Source: JANJTY01 sp038257155
GTDB taxonomy: Bacteria > Pseudomonadota > Gammaproteobacteria > Xanthomonadales > Xanthomonadaceae
Direction of reading: 5' to 3'
NCBI GenBank assembly: GCA_038257155.1
Contig: JBBSJP010000006.1
Span: 104,522 to 168,521 of the forward strand
DNA length: 64,000 bases
Below the pieces are notes generated by a model that was not told the DNA's origin, did not search any database, and was given only the letters and a program-made list of their open reading frames with translations. A program made the position numbers and the translations under genes. Of the stretch, positions 44,423 to 52,030 are shown one piece after another; positions within the stretch are counted from its first letter, which is position 1, and every line of letters starts with the position of its first letter.

Positions 44423-44614
44423 ATGAGCAGAAAGAATGTGTCCGAAGCCGAAGCACCCAATGTCAGCGCGTCCGAGCTGGCGAAGTTCGGGGAGTTGGCG
44501 GAGAGGTGGTGGGGCGAGGCGCCGCGTTTGCGAGCGTCCAGTGGACGGTCGCGCGGCGTCGAGCGCCCGGCCATGGATGGCCGGGCCGGCGTAGCCCACC
44601 ATGGACGGTTCTGA
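44423..44614 (+). CDS. 63-aa mini-protein copying the UbiG N-terminus, copy 2
   Basis: Second unit, 196 bp after the first, with the same layout: UbiG-like first 30 codons, then a 33-residue palindrome-derived tail that ends in HHGRF. It differs from copy 1 in the tail at Ser-to-Arg, Val-to-Ala and Asp-to-Gly. The stop is again followed by AGCG and then the next ATG (here the real ubiG start). Not known to be expressed. An upstream in-frame ATG at 44405 would add six residues. Confidence 0.45.
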   Translation: MSRKNVSEAEAPNVSASELAKFGELAERWWGEAPRLRASSGRSRGVERPAMDGRAGVAHHGRF

Positions 44615-44618
44615 AGCG

Positions 44619-45347
44619 ATGAGCAGAAAGAAAGTGTCCGAAGCCGATGCACCCAATGTCAGCGCGGCAGAACTCACCAAGTTCGGGGAGCTTGCGGAAC
44701 GGTGGTGGGATCCACGCGGCCCCCAACGCCCCCTGCACGAACTGAACCCGGCCCGCCTTGCCTACATCCGCGATCGCGCCACGCTGCGCGACGCGCAGGT
44801 GCTTGACGTCGGCTGTGGCGCCGGTCTGCTCTCCGAAGCGCTGGCGGGCGAGGGCGCATCGGTCGTGGCGCTGGATCTGGCACCGGAGCTGATCGAGATC
44901 GCGCGCCTGCACCTGCTTGAGTCCGGGCGCACGGTCGATTACCGGCTGCAGTCCGCCGAATCGCTGGCCCAAGCCCAGCCGGGCAGCTTCGACGTAGTCG
45001 TCTGCATGGAAATGCTCGAGCACGTGCCGGACCCCGCCGCGATCGTGCACGCCTGCGCGCGCTTGCTCAAGCCCGGCGGCCAGCTTTTCCTGTCCACCCT
45101 CAATCGCACGCCGGCTGCCTTTGCCCTGGCGATCGTCGGCGCCGAGTACATTGCCGGACTGCTGCCGCGCGGCACGCACAGCTACGCGCAGTTCATTCGT
45201 CCAGCCGAACTGGGCGGGTGGCTTCGCGAAGCCGAACTGGAGCTGCGCGATGTGAGTGGACTCCTGTATGAACCCTGGCGACGCAGTGCGCGCCTGTCGA
45301 AACGCGTCGACGTGAACTACCTGGCCTGGGCAAGCAAACCGGCGTGA
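44619..45347 (+). CDS. ubiG: Ubiquinone biosynthesis O-methyltransferase
   Basis: 242 residues, SAM-dependent methyltransferase performing both O-methylations of ubiquinone synthesis at the membrane surface. SAM motif I VLDVGCGAGLLSEAL, post-I ALDLAPELI, motif II VVCMEMLEHVPDP and the NRTPAAFALAIVGAEYI segment typical of UbiG. It is the third, complete copy in the tandem array. ATG44601 (MDGSEAMSRKK) is a possible earlier start derived from the repeat. The normal start is ATG44619. Its end overlaps gph by 4 bases. Confidence 0.94.
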   Translation: MSRKKVSEADAPNVSAAELTKFGELAERWWDPRGPQRPLHELNPARLAYIRDRATLRDAQVLDVGCGAGLLSEALAGEGASVVALDLAPELIEIARLHLLESGRTVDYRLQSAESLAQAQPGSFDVVVCMEMLEHVPDPAAIVHACARLLKPGGQLFLSTLNRTPAAFALAIVGAEYIAGLLPRGTHSYAQFIRPAELGGWLREAELELRDVSGLLYEPWRRSARLSKRVDVNYLAWASKPA

Positions 45348-46033
45348 ACCGGTCCGTGGTTCAAGCGGTGCTGTTCGATCTGGATGGAACCCTGGTCGAC
45401 AGCGCACCGGATCTCACCGCGGCCATCGACCGGGTGTTGCTGGAGCAGGGCAGGGCAGCGGTTGATGGAGCGCGACTTGCCGCTGTGGTCAGCAAGGGCG
45501 GACGCGCCATGCTGCAGGTGGCCTTTCCGGATCTTGACGTCGATGCGCGTGAGAAACTGCTGCCGCGTTTTCTGGACTGCTACGCGCAGAACATCGCTGG
45601 TACGAGCCGTCTCTACGAGGGTATCGAGACGCTGCTGGCCCGTATCGAGGCGCGCGGCATGCGCTGGGCGGTGGTGACCAACAAGCCCGAGGCGCTCGCC
45701 AGCAAGCTGATGTCGCTACTGGACCTGCTGCCGCGCTGCTCGGTGCTGGTTGGCGGCGATACGCTACCCCAACGCAAGCCAGATCCGGAGCCGCTTTGGC
45801 ATGCCTGCCAACAGCTTGGCGTCCGGTCAGAAAACTGTGTCTACGTCGGCGACGACGTGCGTGATGCGCTGGCCGCCAAGGCGGCGGGCATGCCAGCCGT
45901 GGTGGCGCTGTGGGGCTATCACTCCGGCGACGAGGATCCGCTCACCTGGCCAGCCGAGGCGCACTGCGGCTCACCACTCGAACTGCTGGATCTTGACCTG
46001 CTGGGGCTTGCCAATGACGCTGGCCAGCGCTGA
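45344..46033 (+). CDS. gph: Phosphoglycolate phosphatase-like HAD hydrolase
   Basis: 229 residues. HAD motifs: LFDLDGTLVDS (nucleophile and acid Asp), VVTNKP (Thr) and GDDVRDALAAKAAGM (metal Asp pair). Family Gph/phosphoglycolate phosphatase; the narrow cap region fits. GTG45344 overlaps the ubiG stop by 4 bases, so they are coupled. Pyrophosphatase or nucleotidase activity is an alternative. Confidence 0.9.
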   Translation: MNRSVVQAVLFDLDGTLVDSAPDLTAAIDRVLLEQGRAAVDGARLAAVVSKGGRAMLQVAFPDLDVDAREKLLPRFLDCYAQNIAGTSRLYEGIETLLARIEARGMRWAVVTNKPEALASKLMSLLDLLPRCSVLVGGDTLPQRKPDPEPLWHACQQLGVRSENCVYVGDDVRDALAAKAAGMPAVVALWGYHSGDEDPLTWPAEAHCGSPLELLDLDLLGLANDAGQR

Positions 46034-46820
46034 CGGTCTGCCCACCGCCCTGCAACAGGAGTGGCGACGCAGCGAACCCCTCGCAGAACTGATAGAGACC
46101 TTCTTGAGTCCCGCAGCCAGGCACGTGTTGCCGTGTTGGGCACTGCTGCTGGGTGAGCTGGAAGAGGCTGCGCTGGATCTTTCCGAAGCGCATATCGCCC
46201 AGGTGAAACTCGGCTGGTGGGCCGAAGAATTGCAGTACGGTTTGGCCGGGAGTGCCCGTCATCCACTCGTGCAGGCGCTGTTTGGATGCGATTTGGCGAG
46301 GCGGCTTTCCGACGCCGACTGGAGCAGCCTGGTACACGGCGCCGCATCACTTGCCGCGAGCGAGGTCAGGCCTTCCTCGGTGGCAGCCCAACTGGAACGT
46401 TTCATGCTCTTCAGTCGGCCGGCAGCGCGGCTGGAAGCCAGTCTGTTTGGTACGGGGGACATCGAGCAGACGGCCCGGACGCATGCCGTGCATCTCGCCC
46501 TTAACCAGATGCTCTTGCCCAGGCGACGGCAACGACAGCCGTGGCCGATGGACCTGGTGGCACGTTTCGGGCTGAGTCCCGCGCAGGAAGGCGCCGATGG
46601 GTCGTCAGTCCTGCAGTTCGTTCGCGAACACGCCCGGCAGTTGGCCGTGATCTTGACCGGGAATGCACATAGCTCGCTTTACCGTGCAACGGCGGGTGTG
46701 AGTCGATCAATCATCCTGCGGAGGGTGCAGGGAAACGGATTGGCCGGTCCCTTTGGCGTACGGCCCAGCCTTCGCAGCGCATGGTCAGTCTGGCGAGCAG
46801 CACGTCGGGCTCGGCCCTGA
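46014..46820 (+). CDS. Squalene/phytoene synthase-like protein lacking the catalytic Asp motifs
   Basis: 268 residues, all-helical. The block LGWWAEELQYGLAGSARHPL matches the family region following the first active-site helix. The Asp-rich DxxxD motifs of true squalene and phytoene synthases are not seen, so it is probably not a normal prenyl condensing enzyme. The animal relative NDUFAF6, which also lacks these motifs, assists respiratory complex assembly. Its start overlaps gph by 20 bases and it is in the ubiG operon, so a role in quinone or respiratory chain function is inferred. Confidence 0.7.
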   Translation: MTLASADGLPTALQQEWRRSEPLAELIETFLSPAARHVLPCWALLLGELEEAALDLSEAHIAQVKLGWWAEELQYGLAGSARHPLVQALFGCDLARRLSDADWSSLVHGAASLAASEVRPSSVAAQLERFMLFSRPAARLEASLFGTGDIEQTARTHAVHLALNQMLLPRRRQRQPWPMDLVARFGLSPAQEGADGSSVLQFVREHARQLAVILTGNAHSSLYRATAGVSRSIILRRVQGNGLAGPFGVRPSLRSAWSVWRAARRARP

Positions 46821-46838
46821 AACCCCGTTTCAACTTGA

Positions 46839-46853
46839 CTTGCGGGCCGCAAG
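46839..46853. other. 15-bp palindrome between the SQS-like gene and folE2
   Basis: CTTGCGG-G-CCGCAAG is a perfect 7-bp inverted repeat around one base, 18 bases after the upstream gene. It may be an operator or a weak terminator. folE2 in many bacteria is zinc-regulated, but the usual AT-rich Zur site is not seen here. Confidence 0.35.
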
Positions 46854-46910
46854 CCCCAAGCTTGAACCTTCTGCCGGCGCAAAAGCGCCTTTCGATCCAA
46901 GGAGTTACGC

Positions 46911-47891
46911 ATGTCGCTGCGCTATCTCGACAACACCGTTCGTGCCATGCCGGACATCGCCGCTGAAGCCCGTCCGGGCGTCGCCGGAACGCTTGATTGG
47001 GTCGGCATGGGCGAGATTGAAGTGCCCGTGATGATTGCGGACGAGTCTGGTGTGCCAGTGCGCACGCCGGCGCGGGTTACTGCGTATGTCGATCTGGCGC
47101 GCCCAGAAGTCCGCGGCATCCACATGTCGAGGCTCTACCTCCACGTCGACCGGGCCCTGAGCGCCGAACCCCTGTCGCCCTGTTCGGTGCGACGACTGCT
47201 GAAGGATTTTCTCGAGTCCCACACCGAGCTGTCGGATCGCGCCATGGTGCGCATGTCCTTTGACTACATGGTCAAGCGCCCGGCGCTGGTCAGCGACAAC
47301 CGCGGCTGGAAATCCTACCCGGTGGCAATTACCGGACTGATGCACAACGGTCAGTTGCAGCTGGAGCTGGCATTTGAAGTCGGTTACTCGAGCACGTGTC
47401 CGTGTTCCGCGGCACTCGCCCGGCAATTGATCCAGGAGCGCTTCCAGATCGATTTCCCGGGCGATGCGCCGCTCGATCATGCCGCCGTGCTGGCCTGGCT
47501 TGGCACCGAAGAGGGCATCTGCGCCACGCCGCACAGCCAGCGCAGCAGCGCGGAAGTGCGCGTGCGCCTGGTACCGGCTTTCGCCAACTTCCCCATCGTC
47601 GACCTGATCGACTGCGTCGAGGACGCCCTGAAAACCCCGGTGCAGACCGCGGTAAAGCGCGAGGACGAGCAGGCCTTCGCCCGCCTCAACGGCCAGAACC
47701 TGATGTTCTGCGAGGATGCGGCGCGTCGCATTCAGGCAGCGCTGGATGGATCTGAAGGCGTTACCGACTTCTGGGTACGGGCCTCGCATTTCGAGAGCCT
47801 GCATCCGCACAACGCGGTTGCCGTGGCCACCAAAGGCCTGCCGGGTGGCTACCAGGCAGGCATGGACTGGAATGCCCCCTTGAGTCGCTGA
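46911..47891 (+). CDS. folE2: GTP cyclohydrolase FolE2 (type IB)
   Basis: 326 residues, metal-flexible cyclohydrolase converting GTP to dihydroneopterin triphosphate, the first step of folate synthesis. Cys-containing STCPCSAAL is the metal site, and SHTELSDRAMVRMSFDYMVKR is a family block. AAGGAG lies 6 bases before ATG46911. Often used when zinc is scarce. No folE paralogue is in the window. Confidence 0.94.
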   Translation: MSLRYLDNTVRAMPDIAAEARPGVAGTLDWVGMGEIEVPVMIADESGVPVRTPARVTAYVDLARPEVRGIHMSRLYLHVDRALSAEPLSPCSVRRLLKDFLESHTELSDRAMVRMSFDYMVKRPALVSDNRGWKSYPVAITGLMHNGQLQLELAFEVGYSSTCPCSAALARQLIQERFQIDFPGDAPLDHAAVLAWLGTEEGICATPHSQRSSAEVRVRLVPAFANFPIVDLIDCVEDALKTPVQTAVKREDEQAFARLNGQNLMFCEDAARRIQAALDGSEGVTDFWVRASHFESLHPHNAVAVATKGLPGGYQAGMDWNAPLSR

Positions 47892-47900
47892 GCCCAGGCC

Positions 47901-50900
47901 TCAAACGTCGGCGGGGTCACGCTCGAATCCGTCGTGGAAGGTCGGAACCAGGCCTTCGCAATTGAGTGCAAAGCCGACGCTTGGCTTGGCCGGATCGTTG
48001 GTCTGCAGGGTCAACAGGGCGGTACGCGGGCCGGCCCCGGTCGGCGTGCAGCCGATGCTGAGCATCTGGGTCGCTGCCCCGGCCGGGACTTGCAGGGGCA
48101 GCGGCGTGAGCAGGACGAATTCGCCGGCATGGCTGCCACTCAGCACTGGCTGTCCCACTTCCAGCGTGCCAGTGCCTGGATTGCCGATGATGATGGTGCG
48201 CACATCCATCTCGCGCGGTCGAGCAAAGAACTGCAGCGGGCCTGGGCTTCCCGGCGTCGAGACGAAGGCGGGTACCGCGGGATCGATACCGCTGCCGCGC
48301 AGGGCAATCTGCACACTCATGCCAGCAGAGTTGACCGCCAGCGAGCCGGTCGGCGAGCCGGCTGAGCCGGGTGCAAAGCGCACATCGATGCGACAGGACT
48401 GGCCGGCAGCCAGGTTCGCGCCGCAGGTTCCACCACTGAGAGTAAAGCCCATCGCGACGCTGGAGACCAGGCTGATTGAGGCGGAGGCATTCCCGATATT
48501 GCTCAGGGTTGCGCTCTGGATGGCGGATTGCTGGCCCACCTGGATCGAGCCGAAATCGAGGCCGTCGGGCGGCTGCAGACGCAGATTGGGAGCCAGCGCG
48601 AAACCCGAGCCCTGCAAGGCGGCTGACTGCAGTATCGGAACAGTGGACGTGGCAATGGCACTGAAGGTCCCTGCCGCAGCGCCTGCGCCGGCTGGGGTCA
48701 ACACCATGTCGACTTCGCAGCTCGCGCCGCCCGCCAAAGTGCTGGAGCAGTTGTTGGCCACGATCTGGAATGGCGCGGCCGTGCTTGCCGACAGGCTGGT
48801 AAGAGGCAGGCTGCCCGGGTTGAGCAAGGTGATGCGTTGCGCGGCACTGGATTGACCGATTGCCACCGGGCCGAAATCCAGTGGGCCCAGTGGAGTCAAC
48901 TGCAGATCGGCGGGGGTGAATCCATTGGCCATCAGTGGCACCTGGTCGCTGATCTCAACCAGATCGCCGTTGCCCGGACCTGCGGCGGTGGCTCGCGCAA
49001 TGAACATCGTACGCAGGTCTCCGTCCTGCAGCGGTGACACATCCACGGCTACTGCACAGGCCTGACCAGGAATGATGATGGCCGGCAGGCTGCAGCTGCT
49101 GTCGATCTCGAAGGGTGCCCCAAGCGACAGTTCGAACAGGGTGTAACTCTCGCCGCCGGTGTTGCGCATGCTCAAAGCGCGGGTGGGCGAGGTTGTTCCG
49201 GTCTGCACATCGCCGAAGTCGACGCCGTCCGGCACGATCTCGATGCGCGCCGGACCGTAGCCAGTCGCGCTGAGCTGCACGGTGTTGCCAAACAGGAAGT
49301 TTGCCTGGGCACGGAACTGCGCCGACATCGGGCCGCCAAAGGTCGGCGAGAAGTAGCGCAGATTCACCTGGCAGCTCTGTCCGCCAGGCAGGTTGGTCGG
49401 GCAGTTTTCGTCTTCCAGCGAGAAGGTCGGTGAACTGCCGCCCAGAAACGCAAAGGCCACATTGGATGCCGTCTCGGTTCCGGGGTTGTGCAATACCAGT
49501 TCGATCAGGTCACTGGGTGTTCCCACTGGCACGCGGCCGAGTGCGATTGGCCCTGCAGGGCTCAGCACCAGGCTGGCGGCCACGCTGCCGAAGCCGGTGA
49601 GCTGGATCGCATCGCTGGAGCCCTGAGCGCTGCTTGCCACCATGCTTGCATTGGCGGCGCCGGCTGCAGTCGGGGCGAACACCACGCGCTGCGTGCAATT
49701 CGCTCCCGCGCCCAGGCTGGTGGTGCAGGTGCCACCGGCTGCCAGTTGAAAGGGTGGCGAAACGGCGAAACTGAGCGCGGTCAGCGTGACATTGCCAGAG
49801 TTTTGCACGCTGGCGTTCTGGAAAGCGCTGGTGCTTCCAACCGCCTGGCTGGCAAAGGAAAGGCCCAGGTCCGGCTGCAGGTTGAGCCCAGGCTGGGCCA
49901 CGAAACCGCTGCCGCTGAGCAGGATTTCGTCCTCCAGCCCACCATCGGCAATCGCCGAGAACTCGCCCAGTTCACCTGGTGCTGCGAGCGGCGTGAACTG
50001 CAGCATCGCCGTGCAGGACTCACCCTGAGCCAGCGCCGCCCCGCAGGTAGTCGATTGCAGACTGAATCGCGCGCCGCTCACCGAGAGCTGCAGTCCCGAC
50101 AATGGCAGGCTGCCTGGATTGGTTACCGTGGCCTGCAGCTGGGCGCTGGTATTGATCGGCACCTGCCCGAAGGCCAGGCCTGCATTCGGCGTGATGTCGA
50201 GCTGCGGAGCCGGTGGTCCAATCTCGGACTCGTAAGCGCCTGCATCACACGGAGTGTTGCCGGGATTCGGGCGAAGAAACAGGCGCTGGTCAAGATTGAG
50301 GATCGGGAAATCGGCACAGGTGTCGGGATTTCCACGCTGCACGGCGGCACTGCCGCCCTGCGGCTTCATCACTACCACCGGTGGCGGTACATCGGGCAGT
50401 GGCGAGGCCAGTTTCGGATCGCCCACCGCCGCGCCGCTGAAGGCGGGCGAGGCATCACAACTGTTGGCCGGCCAGAGCAGGTTGCCGCTGTGGTTCTGGA
50501 TCGGGATACCGACATTGCTGGCACAGTTGTCGGCGCTGCCATTGGCTGTGTTGTTGGCCAGGATGGTGTTGCGCATATCGGTTTCCGGCGTTTCGCCGGT
50601 CTGGATCTCGGCAGCGTAGATTCCGCCGCCACCATCCGTCTGCAGGGCGCGGTTGCCCTCGATCGTGACATTCACCAAGGTGATGCCACGATCCACGCTG
50701 CCCTGTTCCGGGCCCATGTTGTAGATCGCGCCGCCATAGGAGGCGCTGTTGTCGTGCAGGGTGCTGTTGCTCAGCATGAAGCCGGGAAATTCCAGGTCGA
50801 AGCCGCCCTTGAGTTTGGCGGTACTGGCGATGGCGCCACCGCGGCCGTCGTTTTCCGCCTTGTTGCTGATGAAGGAGTTGCCGTTCGCAATCGCCGTGCG

Positions 50901-51911
50901 TGCGCTGAAGATCGCGCCACCGAGTCCCATGGCGCCTTCGACCTCGTTCAAGGTGAACAGGTTGCGCTCGATGAGGGCCGCCGGCGCGCCCACCGCCATG
51001 AACACCGCACCGCCGCGGCCTTCATCGCCTTCCACCACGTTGTTGACGAAGATCGATTCGACGATGCTGAGGAAGCCCTGCTGATGCCAGATTGCCCCAC
51101 CGCCTTCGGTTGCTCCGCCTTCGGCTTCCGCGCTGTTGTTGGTGAACTCGCTGAGGCTGATCGCCAGGGCAGCCAGGTTGCCGCTGTTGTTGAACGAGAT
51201 GGCGCCGCCGCTGGTCTTGGCCGAGTTGTTGATGAAACTCGAAAGGGTGATGGTGCTCGGGTCACTGGCACTGAGCCGGATAGCGCCGCCACCGTCACCG
51301 CTGCCATTGGCGCTGTTGCCCATGAAGCTGCATGCGGTGATGTGGATGGGGCTGGAGCTGGAAATGGCGCCGCCGCCAGGACCGGGATTGGTGTTGTCGA
51401 CAAAGGAACAGCCGGTCGCCACCAGACTGCTGTTGGCACTGAAGATCAGCACCGCGCTGTTCGAACCCTTCTTCAGCGTGGTGCCATCCAGGGTGAGCGT
51501 CACACCACTGGTTGCAATGCGAAAGATGTCGCCCTGGTTGTCGCCATCGATGATGACCGGTCCCTGGAAGCTCAGGCTGCGGTTGATGTAGAACGGGCTG
51601 CCATAGCTGCCAAGCTTGATCGAGCTCACCCCATTGAAGGCAATCGTGTTCTCGTCACCGCTGCCAGCCGGGCAGGCGGTATAGGTCTGCGCATTGTTGT
51701 TGGCGTTGGCGATGGCCTTGCGCAGCGTGCAGCCCAGGCCATCGTCGTTGGACGGCCCGCTGCCGCTGTTGTAGTCGGAGGCATTGTTGACGGTGATGGT
51801 CGCGGCGCCGGCACCGGTCGCGGTGGCCAATAATCCGAGACCCAGGAAAGCCGTTCGCAGTCGCGCTGCCATCGAAAAGCGCGGGTCGGTCTTGGATTGG
51901 ATCGGGCTCAT
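47901..51911 (-). CDS. Large secreted beta-helix protein with ASH (choice-of-anchor D) repeats
   Basis: 1336 residues. A signal peptide ends at GAGA (residue 35). A CSLREA-like motif (GCTLRKAIANANN) precedes a right-handed parallel beta-helix (about 80-470) full of NNS/NNT-type turns and G-G-A-I repeats. The second half (about 580-1320) has some seven ASH/HYDIN-like domains, seen as repeated V-x-FG-V/F-G-...-V-NPG patterns. It ends TFHDGFERDPADV, with the F-x-x-x-F-E tail shared with the subtilase. GAGGAG lies 6 bases before ATG51911. Likely exported and cell-surface attached or released; adhesin or structural role inferred. Confidence 0.8.
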   Translation of the reverse strand: MSPIQSKTDPRFSMAARLRTAFLGLGLLATATGAGAATITVNNASDYNSGSGPSNDDGLGCTLRKAIANANNNAQTYTACPAGSGDENTIAFNGVSSIKLGSYGSPFYINRSLSFQGPVIIDGDNQGDIFRIATSGVTLTLDGTTLKKGSNSAVLIFSANSSLVATGCSFVDNTNPGPGGGAISSSSPIHITACSFMGNSANGSGDGGGAIRLSASDPSTITLSSFINNSAKTSGGAISFNNSGNLAALAISLSEFTNNSAEAEGGATEGGGAIWHQQGFLSIVESIFVNNVVEGDEGRGGAVFMAVGAPAALIERNLFTLNEVEGAMGLGGAIFSARTAIANGNSFISNKAENDGRGGAIASTAKLKGGFDLEFPGFMLSNSTLHDNSASYGGAIYNMGPEQGSVDRGITLVNVTIEGNRALQTDGGGGIYAAEIQTGETPETDMRNTILANNTANGSADNCASNVGIPIQNHSGNLLWPANSCDASPAFSGAAVGDPKLASPLPDVPPPVVVMKPQGGSAAVQRGNPDTCADFPILNLDQRLFLRPNPGNTPCDAGAYESEIGPPAPQLDITPNAGLAFGQVPINTSAQLQATVTNPGSLPLSGLQLSVSGARFSLQSTTCGAALAQGESCTAMLQFTPLAAPGELGEFSAIADGGLEDEILLSGSGFVAQPGLNLQPDLGLSFASQAVGSTSAFQNASVQNSGNVTLTALSFAVSPPFQLAAGGTCTTSLGAGANCTQRVVFAPTAAGAANASMVASSAQGSSDAIQLTGFGSVAASLVLSPAGPIALGRVPVGTPSDLIELVLHNPGTETASNVAFAFLGGSSPTFSLEDENCPTNLPGGQSCQVNLRYFSPTFGGPMSAQFRAQANFLFGNTVQLSATGYGPARIEIVPDGVDFGDVQTGTTSPTRALSMRNTGGESYTLFELSLGAPFEIDSSCSLPAIIIPGQACAVAVDVSPLQDGDLRTMFIARATAAGPGNGDLVEISDQVPLMANGFTPADLQLTPLGPLDFGPVAIGQSSAAQRITLLNPGSLPLTSLSASTAAPFQIVANNCSSTLAGGASCEVDMVLTPAGAGAAAGTFSAIATSTVPILQSAALQGSGFALAPNLRLQPPDGLDFGSIQVGQQSAIQSATLSNIGNASASISLVSSVAMGFTLSGGTCGANLAAGQSCRIDVRFAPGSAGSPTGSLAVNSAGMSVQIALRGSGIDPAVPAFVSTPGSPGPLQFFARPREMDVRTIIIGNPGTGTLEVGQPVLSGSHAGEFVLLTPLPLQVPAGAATQMLSIGCTPTGAGPRTALLTLQTNDPAKPSVGFALNCEGLVPTFHDGFERDPADV

Positions 51912-52030
51912 GCGCGGCTCCTCGTTGTTGCGTCAACAACAGAGTAACGCGCAGCAGGGAGAAAACCGGACGTGCCCCGAAAAAAACGCTGCGACAGCCC
52001 TGAAACCGCCAGGCCGCCGCAGCGCCGGGC

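Larger units (their letters stand above)
44227..44618 (+). repeat. Two tandem 196-bp units ahead of ubiG, each with a palindrome
   Basis: Units begin at ATG44227 and ATG44423, and ubiG's own ATG is at 44619, all exactly 196 bp apart. Each unit is about 92 bp of ubiG start plus about 104 bp of extra DNA. The extra DNA carries a hairpin: CCCGGTCAT-GG-ATGACCGGG (44370-44389) in unit 1 and CCCGGCCAT-GG-ATGGCCGGG (44566-44585) in unit 2, each extended by an outer G-C pair. The arms changed together (T-A to C-G), preserving the stem. Confidence 0.9.

Noticed and set aside
49488..51833. 780-codon plus-strand frame opposite the beta-helix gene
   Set aside because: Composition is repetitive and lacks a start context or domain; it is the complement of the Gly/Ala-rich beta-helix and ASH coding sequence.
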